Shown here: positions 53,714-60,877 of the stretch, piece after piece
Layout: each line of letters begins with the position of its first letter
Position numbering within the stretch: position 1 is the first letter of the stretch
NCBI RefSeq assembly: GCF_014656545.1
Contig: NZ_BNDS01000024.1
Location: 1 to 64,000, forward strand
Direction: 5' to 3'
Source of the DNA: Neobacillus kokaensis
GTDB lineage: Bacteria > Bacillota > Bacilli > Bacillales > Cytobacillaceae
Length of the DNA: 64,000 nt
The notes under the pieces: model-generated
What the model was told of the DNA's origin: nothing
What the model saw: the letters and a program-made list of their open reading frames with translations, nothing else
The model's database searches: none
Position numbers and translations under genes: made by a program

Positions 53714-53799
53714 AGTAAATATTTTTTAAATTGTTTGTCAAAATAGTTAAAATTATTGTAAATATTGTGTAAATATTCAGATTGATATTCTTCTATAAT
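53714..53799 (+). promoter_or_regulatory. 21/22-bp direct-repeat operator and promoter, SBP 3 (divergent to Dpp operon)
   Basis: Repeats start at 53714 (AGTAAATATTTTT), 53736 (TGTCAAAATAGTT) and 53757 (TGTAAATATTGTG), spaced 22 and 21 bp. TATAAT is at 53794-53799, 37 bp after the last. Another GTAAATATT begins at 53769, one helical turn after that at 53758. The layout equals that at 36389-36474. Confidence 0.65.
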
Positions 53800-53880
53800 G
53801 CAGATATGCAACGGAACAAGGGGGGAAAACGAGAAGCATCATAGATTGGCAGTACATGAAAAACAAAAGGAGAGAAGAAA

Positions 53881-55458
53881 ATGAAACGGCCAAAACGCAT
53901 CATGAGAAATAGTATCTTATTTGTATTAATTGGATTAATGTTGTTATTTGCACAAGCATGCTCAACAAAATCAAATTCTGGCAATGAAACAAATGGTAAA
54001 AAAGAAGAAGCAAAGCAAGGCGGTACATTAACGGTGGTTCGGCTTTCAGATGCAACTAAGCTGGATCCGCATTTCATTACGGATATTCCTTCAGCGAATA
54101 TTATTTATCAAAAAGTTTATCAAGGTCTTGTTGTGCCAGACAAAGATTTCAAAATTCAGCCCTTATTAGCAAAAGAATGGAAAATAGTTAATGATACAAC
54201 ATGGGAATTTAAGTTAAGAGATGATGTCACATTCCATGATGGAACACCATTTAATGCTGAAGCAGTCAAGGTAACATTTGACCGCTTGCTTGATCCTAAA
54301 ACACAATCACCGCAGCGCGAGAAGTTTGCAATGATTAAAGAAGTGAAGATTGTTGATGATTACACTGTTCAATTATTACTTGAATATCCATATGCACCGC
54401 TTCTTTCTATCTTGGCAAGCCAGGAAGGGAGCATTATCAGTCCGAAAGCGATAAAAGAGAATCCTGAAAATCTTGCAAAACTTCCAGTTGGAACAGGACC
54501 ATTTGTCTTTGAGGATTGGAAGAGCGGGCAGGAAATCTCATTAAAGAAAAATGATAAATATTGGGGTAAAAAACCAAACATCGACCGTGTTGTCTTTAAG
54601 GTTGTTCCGGAGGATACAACCCGTCTGGCAATGATAGAAACAGGCGAAGCCCACATCAACGACCAGGTTCCAGTTACGGAAATTGAAAGAATTGAAGCTT
54701 CTAACACCATGGGGTTATACCGTACTGAAGGGCTAGCGGTTGAATTTCTAGGATTTAATGTAAAGAAAAAGCCGTTTGATGATGTGAGAGTACGTAAAGC
54801 CATCAGCCATGCGATTGAACGTGAAGCCATTATTAAGGGTGTCTATAATAATGTTGGAACCCTTGCAAATGTGGCAATGAGCCCTAAAGTTTTTGGTTAT
54901 AGTGACAAAGTGAAGCCATATAGTTATGATTTAAACGAAGCAAAACAATTATTAAAAGAAGCCGGCTATGAAAAAGGGCTTGAGATTACATTATTAACAA
55001 GTGATCGTAAAGAACGTGTAAACATGGCTGAAGTTATTCAATCTCAATTAAAAGGGATTGGCGTTAATGTGAAAATTCAAGTAATGGAATATGGCGCATT
55101 TATTGAAATGCTTAACAATGGAGAACATCAAATGGTAATTAATGGATGGGGAAATGCGACAGGTGACGGGGATTACAACCAATATAACCTGTTCCATTCA
55201 TCTTCCCAAGGTCCTGCTGGAAACCATTTTTACTACAGTAATCCTAATGTTGACAAGCTGATAGATGAAGCACGTAAAGAAACAGATGAGTCAAAACGCT
55301 TAAAGCTTTACGAAGAGGTTATGCAAAAGGAAATGGATGATGCAGTCTATATACCAATTCGTAATTATGAGCATTTAGCGGCATATAACAAGAATGTCAG
55401 CGGTTTTTGGTTAAATGCGGCCAACTACTTAATGATTGACGATGTAGTAATAAAGTAA
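53881..55458 (+). CDS. ABC transporter substrate-binding lipoprotein 3 (SBP_bac_5)
   Basis: A 525-residue family 5 binding protein. The signal peptide ends with LLFAQACS (lipid Cys near residue 29). It shares the family blocks GGTLTVVRLSDATKLDPHFI, FHDGTPFNAEAV and VRKAISHAIERE with SBP 1 and SBP 2, but is the most diverged. It is adjacent and divergent to the Dpp-like permease operon, so it is the likely original partner of that transporter. It is followed by two amidohydrolase genes that may process what it brings in. ATG follows AAAGGAGAG. Confidence 0.9.
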   Translation: MKRPKRIMRNSILFVLIGLMLLFAQACSTKSNSGNETNGKKEEAKQGGTLTVVRLSDATKLDPHFITDIPSANIIYQKVYQGLVVPDKDFKIQPLLAKEWKIVNDTTWEFKLRDDVTFHDGTPFNAEAVKVTFDRLLDPKTQSPQREKFAMIKEVKIVDDYTVQLLLEYPYAPLLSILASQEGSIISPKAIKENPENLAKLPVGTGPFVFEDWKSGQEISLKKNDKYWGKKPNIDRVVFKVVPEDTTRLAMIETGEAHINDQVPVTEIERIEASNTMGLYRTEGLAVEFLGFNVKKKPFDDVRVRKAISHAIEREAIIKGVYNNVGTLANVAMSPKVFGYSDKVKPYSYDLNEAKQLLKEAGYEKGLEITLLTSDRKERVNMAEVIQSQLKGIGVNVKIQVMEYGAFIEMLNNGEHQMVINGWGNATGDGDYNQYNLFHSSSQGPAGNHFYYSNPNVDKLIDEARKETDESKRLKLYEEVMQKEMDDAVYIPIRNYEHLAAYNKNVSGFWLNAANYLMIDDVVIK

Positions 55459-55478
55459 TTTATGATAATTCATTGGGG

Positions 55479-55508
55479 AAGTACTTTTTGTGCAAAAAGT
55501 ACTTTTCC
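55479..55508 (+). terminator. Terminator after SBP 3
   Basis: AAGTACTTTTT pairs with AAAAAGTACTT around a 4-nt loop and runs into TT. It likely reduces expression of the amidohydrolases relative to the abundant binding protein. Confidence 0.7.
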
Positions 55509-55534
55509 TGTTTATTTAAATGGGAGGTATGGAA

Positions 55535-56773
55535 ATGAATACATTTTGGCTGACCAATGTCCGCTTAGAAAAGGGGTTCTATTACGATCAAAATCGTATT
55601 TCGGGTACTGAGACAGAAATATGCCATATTAAAATTTCAAATGGAAAAATAGCTGAAATTACAACCGATTTACCGAATTCCACAGAAAATCAAATTGACG
55701 CTAAACATCAGCTTTTATTGCCATCGTTAAGAGATATGCATATTCATATTGATAAAACTTACTATGGAGGTCCTTGGAAGGCCTGTACCCCAATCACAAA
55801 AGGGATTTTTACTAGATTAGAAGAAGAAAAAGAACTCCTGCCAAAACTTTTGCCGACAGCTCAAGAGCGTGCAGAGAAAATGATTGAATTATTCTTAAAA
55901 AATGGCCATACTCACATTCGCACCCACTGTAATGTTGATCCGATAATCGGCCTTAAGAATTTAGAGGCTACTGTCAATGCATTGAAAAAATATGAAGATG
56001 TCTTAACTTATGAGATTGTTGCTTTTCCGCAGCATGGTTTGTTACGGAGTGATTCGGTTCAACTGATTCGTGATGCCATGAAGAATGGGGCAACATTGGT
56101 TGGAGGGGTGGACCCTGCAACTGTGGATCGGAATATCGAAAAATCGTTATCTACCATTTTTGAAATTGCTGTTGAAAATAATAAAGGGGTCGATATACAT
56201 TTGCATGATCCCAATACCTTAGGAGCATTTACATTTGAACGAATGGCTCATTATACGAAGGAAGCCGGCCTTAAAGGAAGAGCTACGATCAGCCACGGCA
56301 TTGCATTTGGAGATCTGCAAGGTGATGCACTAACTGAAATTGCAGCTGTTTTAGCGGAACAGGAGATGGATGTAACAACTACAGTACCTGTTAATCGTCC
56401 GACAATTCCAATTCCAAAATTGGATCAGTTAGGAATTTCAGTATCTGTGGGGCATGACAGCATTACTGACCACTGGTCGCCATTCGGAACAGGAAATACA
56501 ATTCAAAAGCTTGGAACGCTTGCAGAACGATTCCGTTTGTCTGATGAATTTTCGTTATCTAGGGTTCTTAAATATGGAACAGGCGGGATCACTTCGCTGA
56601 ATGAACAGGGCGAGCGCGTCTGGCCAAAGGCTGGCGATGATGCCACGATGATGCTGGTTAATGCCTCCTGTTCAGCAGAAGCGGTTGCTAGGAGAGCTTC
56701 TGTGCAAGCATTATTTTTTAAAGGGAAAAAAGTTGAAAGTAAGTTAATAGAATCAATTCCTGATCAAGTGTAA
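55535..56773 (+). CDS. Cytosine-deaminase-like amidohydrolase, paralogue 3
   Basis: A 412-residue paralogue of the group. Metal residues are seen in RDMHIHIDKTYYGG, DIHLHDPNTLG, SHGIAFGD and VGHDSITDHWSPFG; here GHD replaces GCD, as in E. coli CodA (GHDDVFDPW), so this member looks closest to true cytosine deaminases at that site. The H-L-H-D in place of H-C-D-E is kept. I start at ATG 55535, 7 nt after GGGAGG. The next paralogue follows at 12 bp, so they form one translational unit. Confidence 0.8.
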   Translation: MNTFWLTNVRLEKGFYYDQNRISGTETEICHIKISNGKIAEITTDLPNSTENQIDAKHQLLLPSLRDMHIHIDKTYYGGPWKACTPITKGIFTRLEEEKELLPKLLPTAQERAEKMIELFLKNGHTHIRTHCNVDPIIGLKNLEATVNALKKYEDVLTYEIVAFPQHGLLRSDSVQLIRDAMKNGATLVGGVDPATVDRNIEKSLSTIFEIAVENNKGVDIHLHDPNTLGAFTFERMAHYTKEAGLKGRATISHGIAFGDLQGDALTEIAAVLAEQEMDVTTTVPVNRPTIPIPKLDQLGISVSVGHDSITDHWSPFGTGNTIQKLGTLAERFRLSDEFSLSRVLKYGTGGITSLNEQGERVWPKAGDDATMMLVNASCSAEAVARRASVQALFFKGKKVESKLIESIPDQV

Positions 56774-56785
56774 GGAGGAAAAACA

Positions 56786-58006
56786 ATGTCTACTCCATAT
56801 TGGCTGACAAATATAAGATTAGAAACTGGCTATATCCAGGATGACAAAGGTGTCTATGAAACAAAAACGGAGCTGTTTCATTTAAAAATTGTTGATGGAA
56901 GAATTGCAGAGAGAAAGAATGCCAAGGAACCAATCCCACACGGGGAAAAAACGATGAATGGTAAAGGATTTTTAGTTCTGCCGACATTTAAAGAAATGCA
57001 CAATCATTTAGATAAAACCTACCTATCTCTTGATTGGAAAGCACCGATTCCAGCAAAAAACCTAGAGGAACGGTTACGTTTAGAGGCATTGGAACTTACG
57101 GAATTAGCTTCCACAACAAAACAGCGGGCGAGTGCTATGATTGAGCTTCTACTTTCACAAGGTTCCACGCACATCCGAACCCATGTCAATATAGATCCAT
57201 ATATCGGTTTAAAAAATCTTGAAGGTGTAAAAGCGGCACTAGAAGATTATTCCGATAAACTAACGTATGAAATTGTTGCCTTTCCGCAGCATGGCTTATT
57301 AAGAGAACATGTCATACCATTGATGAAGGAAGCGATGCGATCAGGTGCCCATTTAGTAGGAGGGTTAGATCCGGCTGGTATCGACCGCAATATTGAAAAG
57401 TCACTTTATGAAGTAATGAATCTTGCGGTAGAATTCGATGCCGATATCGATATCCATTTACATGACGGCGGCCATGTTGGTTATTATACTATTGATAAAT
57501 TAACAGAAATGGTAGAAGAAGCAAAATGGGAAAACCGGGCTGCTGTCAGCCATGCCTTTAGTCTGGGTGATGTCCCGGTATCCCAGCAGGTAGAAATCGC
57601 CGATAAATTGAGTGCCATGGGCATGTCTATTATGTCTACCATTCCAATCAATAGAACTTTCCCTCCAATTGATTTACTAGATCAGAAGGGTGTAAACGTC
57701 TTTTTAGGATGTGATGGGTTCTATGATTCATGGGGTCCATACGGAACTGGAGATGTATTAGAAAAGGTTACCCGCTATGGTGAACTCTATCGTAAAAGTG
57801 ATGAGATTTCACTTGCGCAATCATTAAAATGGGCAACAGGAGGGCCAATTCCGTTAACAAAGGATGGGGACGCAGCATGGCCTCTTGAAGGAGATGAAGC
57901 AAGTTTAGTCCTTGTCAATGCCTATTGTTCAGCTGAAGCAGTTGCTAGAACACCGAAACGTGAAGCTGTCATTTATAAAGGAAAAGTAGTTTCGGGTGAA
58001 ATATAG
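56786..58006 (+). CDS. Cytosine-deaminase-like amidohydrolase, paralogue 4
   Basis: A 406-residue paralogue directly after paralogue 3. Metal residues are in KEMHNHLDKTYL, DIHLHDGGHVG, SHAFSLGD and GCDGFYDSWGPYG. Like paralogue 1 it has CDGFYDSW around the last metal Asp, but DGG instead of DPG after H-L-H. ATG follows AAGGAGG by 8 nt. Two paralogues in tandem suggest a heteromer or two consecutive steps on one ring. A terminator follows, then the second GC-rich repeat and IS remnant. Confidence 0.8.
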   Translation: MSTPYWLTNIRLETGYIQDDKGVYETKTELFHLKIVDGRIAERKNAKEPIPHGEKTMNGKGFLVLPTFKEMHNHLDKTYLSLDWKAPIPAKNLEERLRLEALELTELASTTKQRASAMIELLLSQGSTHIRTHVNIDPYIGLKNLEGVKAALEDYSDKLTYEIVAFPQHGLLREHVIPLMKEAMRSGAHLVGGLDPAGIDRNIEKSLYEVMNLAVEFDADIDIHLHDGGHVGYYTIDKLTEMVEEAKWENRAAVSHAFSLGDVPVSQQVEIADKLSAMGMSIMSTIPINRTFPPIDLLDQKGVNVFLGCDGFYDSWGPYGTGDVLEKVTRYGELYRKSDEISLAQSLKWATGGPIPLTKDGDAAWPLEGDEASLVLVNAYCSAEAVARTPKREAVIYKGKVVSGEI

Positions 58007-58014
58007 GCCATTTC

Positions 58015-58042
58015 AAAGAAGCTCCCATGTGAGCTTCTTTTG
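58015..58042 (+). terminator. Terminator of the SBP 3-amidohydrolase unit
   Basis: The perfect 10-bp stem AAAGAAGCTC against GAGCTTCTTT has a 6-nt loop and a T-rich tail. Confidence 0.82.
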
Positions 58043-58048
58043 CTTTTA

Positions 58049-58103
58049 TAAAAAAGAGGGTGTCCCAAAAGTAGATAACTTTTAGGGACATTCCCTCTTT
58101 TGT
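58049..58103. repeat. Palindromic IS-end-like hairpin, copy 2 (inverted)
   Basis: Inverted copy of the palindrome at 43571-43626, almost base for base, again with GAGGGTGTCCCAAAAG. Confidence 0.6.
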
Positions 58104-58116
58104 TTATGTACTCTGA

Positions 58117-58262
58117 ATTTGGTCTGTTGATTTCCGCTCCAGGCGGCTTCGCTTTCCGCGGGGTGGGCAGTGAGCCTCCTGATATGAACGAAACTGTCAA
58201 GGCTCACCTGTCCCACTACTCCGGCAGGAGTATTCGCCGCCTTCCGCTCCAATCAACAGCTT
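58117..58262. repeat. GC-rich dispersed repeat, copy 2 (inverted)
   Basis: Inverted copy of 43424-43563 with the same ends (CTGTTGATTTCCGCTCCAGG and CCTTCCGCTCCAATCAACAG). The middle differs: CTGATATGAACGAAACTGTC replaces the corresponding segment, so the two are not a recent identical duplication in the centre. Confidence 0.75.
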
Positions 58263-58274
58263 GACGAGTGGATT

Positions 58275-58806
58275 CTTAAAAACAATAAACGCTAGTATTT
58301 CAGTATGAGAGTCGAAGGAAATCGGAAAACGGATATCACTCAATTAAAAGGACTTATTTATGCACAGATTGCCCTAACTACCCTTTTCAAGAAGCTTGCG
58401 CCAAAGGAAAAGAATCGAAAAACATCCAAGTGTCTATATAAAACCAGAAACAGAGGAAAGAGGTTCGGGAACTTTTGTCCACTGAAGAAGGTGACAAAAA
58501 ATATAGACAGAGAAAAATGGATGTTGAACCTGTATTCGGGCAAATAAAACATAACCGGGATTTCAATCGCTTTTCGTTAAAAGGCCTTTTCAAAAAATAT
58601 TACGGAATTTGGTCTTATTTGTGTTGCCCATAATTTAATGAAGTGGGAATCAATAACTAAAAATCAGTTAAAGGTAGCAGAAGAATAAGGGAAAATAAGG
58701 GAGGATTTCCCCCTGGGGGGAATAAATCTTTAAAATCTAAAAATAAGTTGGATGAAAAAGGAAACTAACTCAAAAGAGTCGTTATTCAACGACCTTTTGA
58801 GTCAGC
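58275..58806 (+). mobile_element. Degraded IS1182-like element, copy 2 (inverted)
   Basis: A plus-strand transposase C-terminal remnant with several frameshifts: the piece from TTTCAGTATGAGAGTCGAAGG (58297 on) through the cysteine cluster and the final DDE acidic block matches copy 1. It ends in the same terminal hairpin (58760-58806, GAGTCGTTATTCAACGAC). Unlike copy 1 it retains CCCATAATTTAATGAAGTGG after the DDE block, so each copy has its own deletions. No intact reading frame remains. Confidence 0.7.
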
Positions 58807-58816
58807 TTCCTGATAA

Positions 58817-60526
58817 TTAAGAATCAAGCTCCAGTTTTTTAATTAAAAGTCTATATATTTTTAACGCAAGCTGGAATTGCAGCATTTCTTCGGAATTTTT
58901 CAAATCAGTCTGTAGAATTTCTTTGATTTTTTCAATACGGTAAATGAGCGTATTTCTGTGCAAAAACATTGCTTTAGCGGTTTCACTAATATTTAAGTTA
59001 TTCATAAAGTAATTTTCCAGCGTACTAAGATAACCCGTATTATGCAGTTTATCGTGTTCATATAATTTCCCCAGGCGTTTCTTGAAAAAGTCCTCTAATT
59101 CCATATCTTTTATGTTTGAATCTAAGAAATGATAGATAGAATGGTCCTCGTAATGGGAAATTCCATCCTTTTTATCAAACTTTTGCATTAATCGAATTGA
59201 CTCGTTTGCTTCAGCGAAACTCTTGTGCAGGGTATGGATTGTTTTATATTGTCTGCCTATTCCAAGTAAAAAGGAGGAATTTTCTACGTGTTTTGTTAAT
59301 ACACAATATATTTCATTTGCATATTTTTTTGCTTCAGATAACGAAATTGGATGCCTATTTTCGTTCAGTCCAACTAAAAGAATGATTCGATTGTTTCGAT
59401 GGAAACAGGTTACCTCACCATGTGCTAAAGTGGAGTGCTCGTAAATTAATTCAACACATTTTTTTGAGATGTTTTCCAATTGCACTCTTCTGCTTACTAA
59501 ATCCTCATAATTATCCAATTCATTAGATTGGATATTAATAACCATACAATAATATGTATATTTGGAATTTAAACCATGCAATTCACTTAGAGTTTGAATT
59601 GTTTCACTGGAGGTAATTTTGCCAGTAAGTAAATCATCAAAGAAATCCTGTCTGATTTTTAACTTTACTTCCTCAATTTCCTTGGCCTTTAACCGCTCGA
59701 GAGCCATATTTGTTGATGCTTGTTCTAAAATAATTAAATCAAATTCTGTCAGTTCACGTACTGTCTGCCATACTATCAAATATCCGTAAATATTATTTGC
59801 TACGGCTACAGGTAAGATGCGGCATTTTATCTCCATTCCTTCTAAATAATAAATTTGCTTAATTGCCTTTTTCATTTCACTTAGATTATTTGGAATTGAT
59901 TCAATAAATGTGTTATTAAATACATGTCTATTTTTTACTAAATCAAGGCAATAAGTAAGCGGAACCTTGTTATCAATATGTTCTGTGTAGTGTATTAATT
60001 TCCAATCCTTATCAACAAAAATAATTGGATTATTAATGGTTCCAGATAACATAGAGGAAATCTTCTCAATTCCTCCGCCCTCAAGAGTAATTCTAAAAAA
60101 TAAATTATGCATGTCCAAGGTTTTTCGATTTAATAAATCATATCTCCCGGAAGCCTTTTCATTAATAATAGAAATAACTCTTGACAATGTATATTCAAAA
60201 GGCAGCTCTATCAAAGGCAGTCCGTATTTGTTAGCTTGTTCAATCATGTTCTGAGGCAGTTTATCAAAGTATCTTTTCATTTTAACAATAAGTCCAGCGC
60301 AGTTAATTTCGGAAAGCTCTTTAATAATTCGATTTTGCAGTTCTTCATTATCTTTAAAAATATACCCGGTTGACAAAAGCAGTTCATTAGGAGAAAGCCA
60401 ATCAAAGGCGTCGGGATTTTCAATAATATTAACAATGGATATTTCATTGTTGATCCCCTTTTCACCTGCAACAATTTTTATTCCGTCGATGGCCTTTATC
60501 TCAAATAGATCTTTTACAGTCAGCAA
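58817..60526 (-). CDS. PucR family transcriptional regulator 2
   Basis: A 569-residue regulator with the same layout as that at 27805: N-terminal PucR domain (LTVKDLFEIKAIDGIKIVAG, NELLLSTGYIF, IVKMKRYFDKLPQNMIEQAN), CdaR/GGDEF-like middle, and C-terminal HTH_30 with AKAMFLHRNTLIYRIEKI. It is divergent from the allH-allF-allG operon and probably activates it in response to an allantoin breakdown product. The TTG start is about 9 nt after AAAGGAG. The gene ends 10 bp from the IS remnant. Confidence 0.9.
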   Translation of the reverse strand: MLTVKDLFEIKAIDGIKIVAGEKGINNEISIVNIIENPDAFDWLSPNELLLSTGYIFKDNEELQNRIIKELSEINCAGLIVKMKRYFDKLPQNMIEQANKYGLPLIELPFEYTLSRVISIINEKASGRYDLLNRKTLDMHNLFFRITLEGGGIEKISSMLSGTINNPIIFVDKDWKLIHYTEHIDNKVPLTYCLDLVKNRHVFNNTFIESIPNNLSEMKKAIKQIYYLEGMEIKCRILPVAVANNIYGYLIVWQTVRELTEFDLIILEQASTNMALERLKAKEIEEVKLKIRQDFFDDLLTGKITSSETIQTLSELHGLNSKYTYYCMVINIQSNELDNYEDLVSRRVQLENISKKCVELIYEHSTLAHGEVTCFHRNNRIILLVGLNENRHPISLSEAKKYANEIYCVLTKHVENSSFLLGIGRQYKTIHTLHKSFAEANESIRLMQKFDKKDGISHYEDHSIYHFLDSNIKDMELEDFFKKRLGKLYEHDKLHNTGYLSTLENYFMNNLNISETAKAMFLHRNTLIYRIEKIKEILQTDLKNSEEMLQFQLALKIYRLLIKKLELDS

Positions 60527-60860
60527 CCTTCCTCACTCCTTTGTCAAAAATTCCACACATTTATTTGTATAAGTTGCACATATCAAGTAAGCGCTTTTTG
60601 GATTCGATACACGATGACGGTACCATGCATTATAACTAAAATAATGTTGTAAGGTTTAAAGTTTGTCAAATGGAAATGCAAAAAGAGAAAAATTTATTTG
60701 TAACAATTGAATAAGGGATAACCATAAATAAATGTTTTCTTATTAATTTGTAAACATTAAAAGCAGCTAAATTGAACAAACTTTATTATAGCCTTACAAG
60801 CTTTTTTCCAAAAGGAGGAGCGTTCATTCAAAAATTAGATTAGACCAATATTAGTCTGAA
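60527..60860. other. Divergent control region pucR2 / allH
   Basis: About 350 bp between divergent genes. It contains a cre-like AGTAAGCGCTTTTT (60586-60599), an ATGACGG box (CGATGACGGTACC, 60612-60624) related to the boxes at 23057 and 31119, and an unused-looking AAAAGGAGGAGCG ribosome binding site near 60811 followed by no ATG and a stop at 60840. The last could be a scar of a lost gene start. Confidence 0.45.
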
Positions 60861-60877
60861 TCTAAGAGGTGTATTAC

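Noticed and set aside
58305-58547. 80-residue ORF inside IS copy 2 as an independent gene
   Set aside because: It matches the cysteine-cluster region of the transposase in a shifting frame and is a frameshifted remnant.
42526-58806. Functional composite transposon
   Set aside because: Both IS copies lack an intact transposase and I saw no target-site duplication, so only a decayed or repeat-mediated arrangement is supported.
60586-60599. AGTAAGCGCTTTTT as a confirmed CcpA cre site
   Set aside because: It matches only the central AAGCGCTT well; the outer positions differ from the consensus, so it is mentioned only as cre-like.
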